Source of the DNA: Scenedesmus sp. ARA3
Lineage: Eukaryota; Chlorophyta; Chlorophyceae; Sphaeropleales; Scenedesmaceae
Assembly: GCA_004335835.1 (NCBI GenBank)
Contig: RWJK01000232.1
Location: 1 to 14,886 of the forward strand
Direction of reading: 5' to 3'
DNA: 14,886 bases
Of the stretch, positions 11,701-14,886 are shown piece by piece. A program made the translations under genes and the position numbers. Numbering within the stretch: the first letter of the stretch is position 1; each line of letters starts with the position of its first letter. The notes below the pieces were generated by a model. It made no database searches. It worked only from the letters and a program-made list of their open reading frames with translations, and was not told the DNA's origin.

Positions 11701-14044
11701 CGCCACCCCCGAGGTCGGCAGCTACAGCGGCAGCAGCGCCGCTACACCTTGGGACACGCTGCGCAGGTGAGAGCAGCACTGTTGAGGGTTTGGGGGTTGA
11801 GGGTTGTCTGGCTCCATGCGGTGGGTGAAAGGTCGGTTGTTCAATCCTGTGGTTGTTTGAAGAGGCTGCAGCCAGGCAGATTGATTGTTTGGCATTGCGC
11901 ATTGCGCTGGCCAACCCTAAGTGGAGCAGCTACAATGCTGGAGCGAGCGCCCTGACGCTAAACCGTCAACCCTCACTCAACCTGCACCTGCACATTCTGC
12001 TTCCTGCATTGCTCTGCTCTGCATTCTTTTGCAGCTGGCTGATGCAGCCGCCGCCGGCCAGACCAGCAGCTACACTGCCGCAGCAAGAACTCTGACAATC
12101 AACCCTAAAACTTAATATCAACCTAAACATTTTGCTTCCTGCATTGCTGCTGTGCAGGAAGTGCACGCCCATTCTTTTGCAGCTGGAAGATGCAGCAGTT
12201 GGACCAGCAGAGCCACAACGCTGGAGCGAGCGCCCTAACCCTAAACCCTTATGTCAACTAAACCTTTCAATTTTGCTTCCTGCATTGCTGCTGTGCAGGA
12301 AGTGCACGCCCATCCTGCTGCAGCTGGCAGACGCAGCCGCCAGCGGCCAAACCAGCAGCTACAACGCACGCGCGGCAGCAGCCTTTGTAGGCAGGCGGCG
12401 CCGCCGGCAGCTGCTGCAGCTCAGCAGCGGCAATGCGTCTGCTGCTGCTGCTGCTGCTGCTGCTCCTGTGACACTGGCTGACATGGCATCGCTGATGACC
12501 AACCCCTACCTGAATGACAGCGATGCACTTGCGGAGCATTATGATGGGCTCATGTGCGCCCAGGGCTACAGCAGCAGGCTGTGCACACAGTGCGTGTTCC
12601 CAGGTGCGTTACACAGGCTCAGGGTTTAGGGGTTTACGCTTTTACACCACACAGCTGTTACAGTAATCATAGCTGCAACTGATTCGGATGCGCCTGCGGA
12701 GCATTATGCTGGGCTGATGTGCGCCCAGGGCTACAGCAGCAGACTGTGCACACAATGTGTCTTCCCAGGTGCGTTTACGGATGCAGCTTTGCTGTTTATG
12801 TTGAATGTGGGAGCTGTTAGCGTTGGTTGATGTGATAAGACGGGTCTGTTGGTGTGGCATTTGCAAGCAGCTGTGCGGCGGTGTATGTTGCTGGCGCATA
12901 TGGTGGTACAGTTAACCCCTACCTGAATGACACTGATGCGCTGGCGGAGCATTATGATGGGCTGATGTGCGCACAGGGCTACAGCAGCAGGCTGTGCACG
13001 CAGTGCGTCTTCCTAGGTGCGGTGACACATGCAGACTTGTTTGTCTTTGAATTGATGTATGAGCTTTTAGTGCTGATTGATGTGATAAGACAGGTCTGTT
13101 GGTGTGGCAGCAGCAAGAAGCTGTGCGGCGGTGTATGTTGCTGGCACATATGGTGGTACAGTGGTCAACCCCTACTTAAATGACAGCGATGCGCTGGTGG
13201 AGCATTATGATGGTCTGATGTGCGCTCAAGGTTATAGCAGCAGGCTGTGCACACAGTGCGTGTTCCCAGGTGCGCTGACACATGTTCAGCGTTTAGGGTT
13301 TAAGATTTTGCACCACACAGCTGGTGTGTAGCCTCACAAGTAGCTGCTGTCGATGGCGCATGCGTGCTCAAGATTACAGCAGCAGGCTGTGCACACAGTG
13401 CGTGTTCTCAAGGTGCGTTGGCACTTGCAGCCTTGCTGTTTCAGTTGATTGTGTGAGCTGGCAGCCCCCAGATGATTGGTGTGGCAGCTGCAAGCAGCTG
13501 TTCGGCGGTATGTGTTGTTAGCGCATATGGTGGTGCATTAATACTCATTGCTGCAACTGGCGCTGAAGCGCTGCTGGCGTACGCGCTGTCTCGCATCTTT
13601 GACATCTGTGGGACTGCATTGCCACAACCGCCCATGCTGCCTTGCTGCAGGCGCAGCAGCGGTCCGAGCAGCACGCTGTACGACACACATCGCCCAACGC
13701 ATTTATCTCGTGAATGCGGAACCAAACTGCCCCTGTCACCTACTTTTTCTGCTGCAGGTGACGAGCCGGACGGCAGCGGCGCCTACGGCATGTTCTACAC
13801 CGGCTGCGGCCGCTGCCCGCCGCGCCGCACCGCGCTGCTGACCTACGCACTGTCCCGCATCTTCGACATCTGCCTCGTGGGCCTGCTCATCGCCACAACG
13901 CTTGTTGAAATGCGGGAGCGGCGGCAAGAGGTGACCCACGCGCGGCGTGCAGCGTTCGGCAAGCTCGGCGCCACCAGCCAGCAGCAGCAGCAGCAGCAGC
14001 CGGGCGGCAGTGTGGCGGCGCCAAGCACACAGCTCCCCAAGCCT

Positions 14045-14076
<32 letters not shown>

Positions 14077-14773
14077 GAGTGCGCCCACGAGCCCGGATTC
14101 GGCAGCAGCAGCAATGTGGATGTCTGGTGCTGCTGCTGCTGGCGGCGTTGCAGATGATGACGATGCTCCGCTGCCGCCGGTGTCATCAGCAGCCAGGGAC
14201 CAGCAGCAGCAGCAGCAGCAGAGTGGCGGCGTGCGCAGCAGCAGCAGCAGCAGCCATGAGATCACCGGCTTGCAGGACGACCAGCAGCAGCAGCAGCAGC
14301 AGTCTGTGCCCAGCCTCACTCCTTGGGACGCCAAGCAGCTGCAAGCAGCCAACGGGTCACCTGCTGCTGCTGCCAGCCCACCTGCTGCTGCTGCTGCGCT
14401 GCATTCACCTACTCCAAGCTCCCCTGGCCCATTCGGAGCAGCAGCAGCAGCAACAGCAGCAGGGTCAGGTGCATTCCCCCACCCCTACCCCAGCCTCAGC
14501 CCCTCCAGCAGCAGCGCAGCAGCAGCACTGCCAGGGGCCCCTGCAGCAGCAGCAACAGCAGCACCCCCAGCAGCAGTAGCAGCAGCAGCACCCCCAGCAG
14601 CAGCAGCAGCAGCAGCAGTGACGCCTGGCAGCAGTCGCAGCAAGTCTAAGCGGCCGCTGAAGCGTGGGCCGCTGTTTGCGCGTGAGCTGGCGCCTGCGAA
14701 AGCGGCCGGCGGCGGTGGGCGTGTGGCGATCAACTACTCGCCCGCAAGCCTGACCATTGGGGAGCTGTTTGAG
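332..14773 (+). CDS. Giant Pmp-like beta-helix / Cys-rich transmembrane protein, spliced, partial at both ends
   Basis: This entry joins 11 exons listed separately below; their lengths sum to about 5.8 kb and all intron phases match (1,0,0,0,2,0,0,2,2,1), which is strong support for the model. The order of parts is: beta-helix repeats with GGG/GGA and FxxN motifs (exons 1-8), Ala/Gln-rich linker, Ig/filamin-like segment, Cys-rich domain, one transmembrane helix and a low-complexity tail. GGAI/FxxN repeats define chlamydial polymorphic membrane proteins, and algae have large families of related surface proteins with Cys-rich, membrane-anchored C-termini. Many N-x-S/T sites fit an extracellular N-terminal part. 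The start codon and stop codon lie outside the window. A role as a surface or adhesion/sensing protein is inferred; no enzymatic motif is seen in the window. Confidence 0.85.
606..690 (+). repeat. Decayed copy of the exon 1 end
   Basis: GACGCCTACAGCAGCATTGC and following bases match the end of exon 1 and the first about 35 bases of its intron (466-545), offset about 144 bases. The AG|GT donor is lost here (ACACATGCGA in place of ACACAGGTGCGG). The rest of the intron up to about 950 shows only weaker echoes of the same motif. Confidence 0.7.
999..1065 (+). repeat. Copy A of the exon 2 start
   Basis: It follows a CTG tract and GGCAG and matches the first bases of exon 2, but a seven-base insertion after GAGGCCAGC breaks the frame. 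No donor follows. Confidence 0.85.
1157..1218 (+). repeat. Copy B of the exon 2 start
   Basis: It follows a CTG/TTG tract (about 1086-1150) and CGGCAG. Its 21 codons encode the same residues as the exon 2 start, with three synonymous differences and no replacement. It is open and in the right phase, but I see no donor nearby. Confidence 0.85.
1272..1332 (+). repeat. Copy C of the exon 2 start
   Basis: It follows CCTGCAG, exactly 115 bases after copy B and 115 before the live exon. Five synonymous differences, then the Cys codon has become TAA, so it cannot be read through. Confidence 0.85.
1387..1538 (+). CDS. Exon 2 of the Pmp-like gene
   Basis: The exon begins after TTGCTGCCTGCAG and ends at ATG|GTGAGC. 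It encodes GGCVSLEASSGLIAGSSLSH followed by CNARFVGGGVAGLASHIALRD and SLIQHSYADM, with two GG-type turns as in Pmp repeats. It enters in phase 1 and leaves in phase 0, matching exon 3. Three partial copies of its first about 60 bases stand upstream in the preceding intron, and a decayed copy of its last about 80 bases lies downstream at 1777-1858. Only this copy has both a good acceptor and a good donor. Confidence 0.72.
1558..1657 (+). repeat. Dispersed intronic repeat, copy 1
   Basis: This stretch of intron 2, from GGAGGTGCATGGGGTATGCT to GTAGCTCATTCATTCATC, recurs with scattered changes in intron 4 at 5219-5328. It is non-coding and contains a CTTAACTAAC branch-point-like sequence. Confidence 0.8.
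1777..1858 (+). repeat. Decayed copy of the exon 2 end
   Basis: TTTGTGGGCGGGGGCATGGC through CTAGCACAGCTACACATGCATGG resembles the end of exon 2 (about 1457-1540), including the TTTGTGGGCGGGGGC and CACAGCTA blocks. A further short echo (TCGTGGGCGGGGCC) stands at 1751-1764. The GTGAGC donor is lost. I see nothing else in 1860-2050. Confidence 0.65.
2058..2189 (+). CDS. Exon 3 of the Pmp-like gene
   Basis: The acceptor is CACGTGCAG and the donor is CAG|GTGAGT. The 44 codons start GGGIRTTNGALLLHNSTVSH and end GLSAHIEQ. GGG turn, aliphatic strand, HNSTVSH strand and a second strand (AGVYLESNAGL) form about one and a half beta-helix rungs. Both boundaries are phase 0. NST is a potential N-glycosylation site. 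A 2.7 kb repeat-filled intron follows. Confidence 0.75.
2190..4933 (+). repeat. 2.7 kb GT-rich intron made of degenerate minisatellite units
   Basis: From about 2270 to 4820 the plus strand is dominated by alternating purine-pyrimidine (GTGTGC, GCGCGC, CATGTG) with long (GC)n blocks, for example at 3676-3692. Degenerate units of roughly 60-80 bases recur around the core TTTGAGCNCACATGTTTGCA and TGTGCTTGCGCGCGCGTGTG (clear near 3049, 3293, 3385, 4151, 4629 and 4795). It is bounded by a GTGAGT donor and a CTG-rich acceptor. Long reading frames on either strand here are by-products of the repeat and are not genes. The segment 3890-4105 is different and is listed separately. Confidence 0.8.
3890..4105 (+). 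other. Non-repetitive island inside the GT-rich intron
   Basis: About 215 bases of ordinary-looking sequence interrupt the GT/GC repeats, with a sharp change of composition on both sides. It is open in one plus frame (DGQDCMKKAKLRTFKQKLGH...) and partly open on the minus strand, but I recognise no family. CTTGTGTAAAG near 3890 and CTTGTGTGTAAG near 4100 flank it and could be an imperfect target duplication. It could be a mobile-element fragment or an old unique intron segment. Confidence 0.35.
4934..5050 (+). CDS. Exon 4 of the Pmp-like gene
   Basis: The exon is preceded by a long CTG/CTA pyrimidine-type tract ending TTTACTGCAG and closes at ACG|GTGAGT. It encodes 39 codons: ATITNNSLTGRGGGLLAELV, then EDAVPLSVSIHNSIFTYNT. 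NNSLTGRGGGLLAEL and IHNSIFTYNT are typical Pmp rungs. Phase 0 at both ends allows clean joining to exon 3 and exon 5. Confidence 0.77.
5219..5328 (+). repeat. Dispersed intronic repeat, copy 2
   Basis: It matches 1558-1657 in order: GCATGGGGTAT, CTCATCG.CACACAC, CTTAACT, CGCGGGT, TTAACACACCA.GCGTAGCTC, with ATTC expanded by one unit here. The 5051-5218 part of the intron shows nothing else I recognise. Confidence 0.8.
5351..5390 (+). repeat. Partial copy of the exon 5 start
   Basis: GTGCAG followed by GGCACGCACGCCATGTACAG matches the acceptor and start of exon 5 (GGCACGTACGG...GCCATGTACAG) with an internal deletion, 89 bases upstream of the live acceptor. Confidence 0.7.
5440..5552 (+). CDS. 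Exon 5 of the Pmp-like gene
   Basis: The acceptor is TATTGCGCAG and the donor is AA|GTGAGT. It encodes GTYGGGLAMYSATRADMRNN, VIAHNTALKYGGGMECAK, that is two GGG turns around NNVIAHNTA. It enters in phase 0 and leaves in phase 2, and the last codon is completed as Lys by exon 6. Partial copies of its start (5351-5390) and its end (5611-5675) flank it in the introns. Confidence 0.77.
5611..5675 (+). repeat. Decayed copy of the exon 5 end with donor
   Basis: ATGATAGCGCTCAACACAGC and following bases copy the last 50 bases of exon 5, ending GCCGAGTGTGTGAGTAGG in place of GCCAAGTGAGTTG. Codons show about five synonymous and at least five replacement differences, so this one has drifted freely. Confidence 0.75.
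5782..5883 (+). repeat. Copy of the exon 6 start; possible alternative acceptor
   Basis: It follows CTGTTGCAG, 183 bases (61 codons) upstream of exon 6. Over 34 codons it differs by about eight synonymous codons and two replacements (Ile to Thr, Pro to Thr), both near the end. The frame is open through the intervening CTG run into exon 6, so use of this acceptor would add 61 residues including a run of 16 or so Cys. No donor is seen at its end. Confidence 0.85.
5914..5964 (+). repeat. (CTG)16 serving as the polypyrimidine tract of exon 6
   Basis: Sixteen CTG units run directly into CAG|GTACTA, the exon 6 acceptor. A branch-point-like GCTAATG lies about 65 bases upstream of the junction, so changes in repeat number would change the branch-to-acceptor distance. 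Confidence 0.85.
5965..6775 (+). CDS. Exon 6 of the Pmp-like gene
   Basis: The exon begins directly after sixteen CTG units plus CAG and ends at CAG|GTGGGT. It encodes YYGEGHVFTAYNNTWAHNSA, then LIKGGGAITHPCNMTLHSDR and a series of rungs containing GGGFMVY, GGGLMVL, GGGLYVA, GAGVYMD and GGGAFMD. A Ser run (about 6393-6441, AGC repeats) and an Ala run (about 6621-6652, GCT repeats) interrupt the helix and probably form surface loops. It enters in phase 2 and leaves in phase 0. The open frame also extends upstream through an exon copy at 5782, so a longer form using that acceptor would stay in frame. NNTW, NMTL, NVTV and NCTG are candidate glycosylation sites. Confidence 0.85.
6776..7002 (+). 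other. Intron 6, no exon copies seen
   Basis: The intron starts GTGGGTGGG and ends with two CTG tracts (about 6950-6980) and AACCGCAG. Unlike its neighbours it contains no recognisable exon fragment. Confidence 0.7.
7003..7170 (+). CDS. Exon 7 of the Pmp-like gene
   Basis: The acceptor is AACCAACCGCAG and the donor is AAG|GTAAGC, the only GTAAG-type donor in the model. It encodes GMFGGAVFGMGNETSLTLVR, VTMTNNSAAAGGAVATLGGS and CSEGCRFAFNRAK. The GGAVFGMGN...VTMTNNSAAAGGAVATL pattern is a Pmp rung pair. Both ends are phase 0. Confidence 0.8.
7245..7281 (+). repeat. Copy of the exon 8 acceptor and start
   Basis: CCCTCAG and GCAGCGCTGATGCTGCATGG repeat the exon 8 start, 118 bases upstream. The spacing is not a multiple of three, and the first two codons differ (Ala-Asp for Val-Gly), so use of this acceptor with retention would shift the frame. 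Confidence 0.85.
7366..10043 (+). CDS. Exon 8: main beta-helix, low-complexity linker and start of the Cys-rich domain
   Basis: This is the largest exon, open for about 892 codons. From about 7530 to 8600 it has regularly spaced GGG/GGA turns and FxxN motifs (FYNN near 7690, FVGN near 7780, FENN, FSHN, FDGN, FLGN), the hallmark of Pmp-type beta-helix proteins. From about 8640 to 9510 follows a linker of Gln, Ala, Ala/Lys/Pro and Ser runs. About 9510-9830 looks like an Ig/filamin-like strand domain (VLDQLGGQVANDVAEQLSV, RFDQLQLLARPGSNQSI). From 9830 a Cys-rich segment begins: CHWGQ, CYNC, CSICPENAAYC, PDSGYWNSG, KCPRRNACV. It enters in phase 0 after CCCCGCAG and leaves in phase 2 at GTGGGT. 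The ATG at 7270 lies in the intron and is not the start. Confidence 0.9.
8640..9510 (+). repeat. Low-complexity coding linker in exon 8
   Basis: CAG/GCA runs encode a Gln run (about 8682-8720) and many Ala runs with Lys and Pro (AAKPAAGAAGTAAATKSATS). It separates the beta-helix from the Ig-like and Cys-rich parts and resembles a flexible, possibly wall-embedded stalk. Confidence 0.8.
10134..10231 (+). repeat. Copy 2 of the exon 8 end (GYW module), candidate cassette exon
   Basis: It repeats the last part of exon 8 and its GTGGG donor, offset 188 bases. From CSGTSLLPDS through SGYWNSGPLSTRMHKCPRRN to ACV the residues are identical to exon 8, while nine codons differ synonymously, including a Ser AGT to TCA switch. 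CTGCCTGACAG at 10152-10162 could act as an acceptor, giving a 69-base phase 2-2 exon (10163-10231). The following intron bases (ACCCTGCTTGA...TGTGTGACA) are duplicated too. Confidence 0.6.
10418..10517 (+). repeat. Copy 3 of the exon 8 end (GYW module)
   Basis: It repeats the same module after a CTG-rich tract (about 10350-10400), with a GTATAT donor. The same acceptor-like CTGCCTGACAG gives a 69-base phase 2-2 segment (10449-10517). It has several replacements (SGYWKGGCLSTRMHKCPRRN, ACG), so it looks less constrained than copy 2. Confidence 0.6.
10704..10740 (+). repeat. Copy 1 of the exon 9 start
   Basis: GACTTGCAG is followed by SIEELEVMQSLFR codons in place of SIEALEVMQCLQ. No donor follows. 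Between 10520 and 10700 I see nothing else. Confidence 0.75.
10794..10830 (+). repeat. Copy 2 of the exon 9 start
   Basis: ATAATTTGCAG is followed by SVEALQVTQRLL codons, more diverged than copy 1. It lies 90 bases after copy 1 and 224 before the live exon 9. No donor follows. Confidence 0.75.
11018..11167 (+). CDS. Exon 9 of the Pmp-like gene
   Basis: The acceptor is CAAATCTGCAG and the donor is CAG|GTGAGA. Joined in phase 2 to exon 8 it reads R-SIEALEVMQCLQQQQ, then LLLANPEVGSDAGSLRDLIS, a short Ser run and ATPWDTLR. It lies between KCPRRNACV and the KCTPILLQL of exon 10, a variable part of the Cys-rich region, and contributes one Cys. Phase 2 in and out makes it skippable without a frameshift. 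Its start is copied twice upstream and its end several times downstream in the introns, so which copies are spliced in is uncertain; I chose the only one with both junctions intact. Confidence 0.7.
11244..11950 (+). repeat. Tandem units made of the exon 9 end plus its intron
   Basis: Four further fragments follow exon 9: about 11250-11302 (donor destroyed by loss of AGG), 11463-11561 (intact GTGAGA donor), 11700-11767 (intact GTGAGA donor, internal deletion) and 11908-11950 (start only). Between them an intron block recurs (GAGGGTTTGGGGGTTGA, TGTCTGGCTCCATGCGG, GGTTGTTCAATCCTGT, GGCTGCAGCCAGG). The 11463 copy shows about four synonymous and two replacement codons over 33. Confidence 0.85.
12032..12090 (+). 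repeat. Partial copy of the inner part of the exon 10 start
   Basis: TTTTGCAG followed by CTGGCTGATGCAGCCGCCGC matches the LQLADAAASGQTSSY region of exon 10, starting ten codons in. The acceptor here is phase 0, which does not fit the phase-2 exon 9 donor. Confidence 0.75.
12135..12250 (+). repeat. Copy of the exon 10 acceptor and start; possible alternative acceptor
   Basis: TGCATTGCTGCTGTGCAG and KCTPILLQL are repeated 141 bases upstream of the live exon 10. The frame is open across the whole interval, so the upstream acceptor at 12158 would add 47 residues in frame. The copy also carries GAGCGAGCGCCCTAACCCTAAACCC, shared with 11942-11965. Confidence 0.8.
12299..12603 (+). CDS. Exon 10: Cys-rich domain with the CAQGY motif
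   Basis: The acceptor is GCATTGCTGCTGTGCAG and the donor is CCAG|GTGCGT. It enters in phase 2 and leaves in phase 1. It encodes KCTPILLQLADAAASGQTSS, a polybasic GRRRRRQLLQL stretch, an Ala run, MTNPYLNDSDALAEHYDGL and MCAQGYSSRLCTQCVFPG. The C-x-x-GY-x(3)-LC-x(2)-C arrangement is what I would expect in the Cys-rich module just before the membrane span in algal Pmp-like proteins. An upstream acceptor copy at 12158 lies 141 bases away, in the same open frame. Three intact copies of the NPYLND...CVFPG part follow in the next intron. Confidence 0.8.
12664..12768 (+). repeat. CAQGY module copy 1, candidate cassette exon
   Basis: Bounded by TTACAG and CCAG|GTGCGT, it is 105 bases and phase 1-1, the phase of the exon 10/11 junction. 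It reads VIIAATDSDAPAEHYAGL, MCAQGYSSRLCTQCVFPG. Against exon 10 it has about eight synonymous and three replacement codons in the aligned part. All four Cys codons are kept. Confidence 0.55.
12912..13016 (+). repeat. CAQGY module copy 2, candidate cassette exon
   Basis: Bounded by GGTACAG and CTAG|GTGCGG, 105 bases, phase 1-1. It reads VNPYLNDTDALAEHYDGL, MCAQGYSSRLCTQCVFLG. It has about six synonymous and two replacement codons against exon 10. The sequence before the acceptor is poor in pyrimidines, which weakens the case for splicing. Confidence 0.55.
13162..13269 (+). repeat. CAQGY module copy 3, candidate cassette exon
   Basis: Bounded by GGTACAG and CCAG|GTGCGC, 108 bases, phase 1-1. 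It reads VVNPYLNDSDALVEHYDGL, MCAQGYSSRLCTQCVFPG. About nine codons differ synonymously from exon 10 (including CTG to TTA) with one replacement. It sits about 253 bases after copy 2 as part of a tandem unit that includes intron sequence (GATGTGATAAGAC.GGTCTGT). Confidence 0.6.
13350..13545 (+). repeat. Degenerate fourth CAQGY unit
   Basis: AGATTACAGCAGCAGGCTGT to GTGTTCTCAAGGTGCG copies the module end, but the upstream half is truncated. The downstream intron part (GATTGGTGTGGCAGCTGCAA, CGCATATGGTGGT) is also a copy of the unit seen at 12850-12910 and 13090-13160. Confidence 0.75.
13562..13632 (+). repeat. Intronic copy of the transmembrane-helix coding segment
   Basis: GCGCTGCTGGCGTACGCGCT through CGCATCTTTGACATCTG repeats the exon 11 segment ALLTYALSRIFDIC, about 265 bases upstream of it. 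Over 14 codons there are about four synonymous differences and one replacement, then it diverges after the Cys (GGGACT for CTCGTG), so the second half of the helix is missing. Confidence 0.8.
13758..14773 (+). CDS. Exon 11: last Cys pair, transmembrane helix and cytoplasmic low-complexity region
   Basis: The acceptor is TTTTTCTGCTGCAG and the donor is GAG|GTGGGT. Phase 1 joining gives G-DEPDGSGAYGMFYTGCGRC, then TALLTYALSRIFDICLVGLL-IATTLVEM (about 13829-13912), a clear transmembrane helix. It is followed by RERRQEVTHARRAAFGKL, a basic stretch that suggests the downstream part is cytoplasmic. From about 13978 the protein is mostly Gln, Ala, Ser and Pro runs with islands (DDDDAPLPP, SVPSLTPWDAKQL), ending RPLKRGPLFARELAP and VAINYSPASLTIGELFE. 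The RERRQ...ARRAA motif after a helix recalls the region before the ATPase domain of plant ABCG24/28-type transporters, but no Walker motif lies in the window; this is a weak alternative. Confidence 0.8.
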
Positions 14774-14886
14774 GTGGGTGTGGGGTGTTGTTTGTTGTGT
14801 AAAAGCATGTTTTGCTGTTGTTATAATATCGTGCCTCCTGCGACGGTTGCTGGTGTGCATGGAGGTGGATTGGTGGGTGGTTTGGG
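14774..14886 (+). other. Start of intron 11, running off the window
   Basis: GTGGGTGTGGGG opens the intron. The frame happens to stay open to the last base, but composition turns T/G-rich and the acceptor lies outside the window. Confidence 0.6.

Noticed and set aside
12604..13545. CRISPR-like array
   Set aside because: Repeats are about 250-base exon plus intron units with coding content, not short repeats with unique spacers.
13947..14579. Plus-strand Gln/Ser-rich frame in exon 11
   Set aside because: It is a frame-shifted reading of the same CAG repeats; the exon 11 frame joins in phase and carries the membrane helix.

Overview
The window is nuclear DNA from a eukaryote, most likely a chlorophycean green alga (Scenedesmus/Tetradesmus-like or a related Chlamydomonadales/Sphaeropleales species). 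The evidence is GC-rich coding sequence packed with Gln, Ala and Ser homopolymers encoded by CAG/GCA/AGC runs, short introns with GTGAGT/GTGGGT donors and CTG-repeat-TGCAG acceptors, and a protein type common in these algae. The organism call is an inference from style and composition.

Everything supportable belongs to one very large plus-strand gene that enters from the left edge and leaves at the right. I reconstruct 11 exons (332-502, 1387-1538, 2058-2189, 4934-5050, 5440-5552, 5965-6775, 7003-7170, 7366-10043, 11018-11167, 12299-12603, 13758-14773). All ten junctions agree in phase, giving about 1,937 codons without a stop. The predicted protein has an extracellular right-handed parallel beta-helix built from GGG/GGA plus FxxN repeats, like chlamydial polymorphic membrane proteins (Pmp). 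This is followed by a low-complexity Ala/Gln/Lys/Pro linker, an Ig/filamin-like segment, a Cys-rich domain with GYW and CAQGY..LC..C motifs, one predicted transmembrane helix, a basic juxtamembrane stretch and a long Gln/Ala-rich, probably cytoplasmic, region.

Layout: 1-331 CTG repeat and a partial copy of the exon 1 start; 332-2189 exons 1-3, with introns full of exon fragments; 2190-4933 a 2.7 kb GT-rich, Z-DNA-prone intron made of degenerate repeats; 4934-7170 exons 4-7; 7366-10043 the main exon; 10044-13757 exons 9-10 inside introns made of tandem exon/intron units; 13758-14773 the membrane exon; then an intron running off the end.

The most unusual feature is that most of the introns carry extra partial copies of the neighbouring exon ends, splice site included. 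Compared codon by codon with the live exon, many copies differ mainly at synonymous positions. Several stay open and phase-compatible, which makes them candidate cassette exons or alternative acceptors. This could be an exon-shuffling or splice-diversity system for a surface protein, or debris from recombination between functional paralogues. The sequence alone cannot decide. No RNA genes, CRISPR arrays, complete mobile elements or minus-strand genes are supported.
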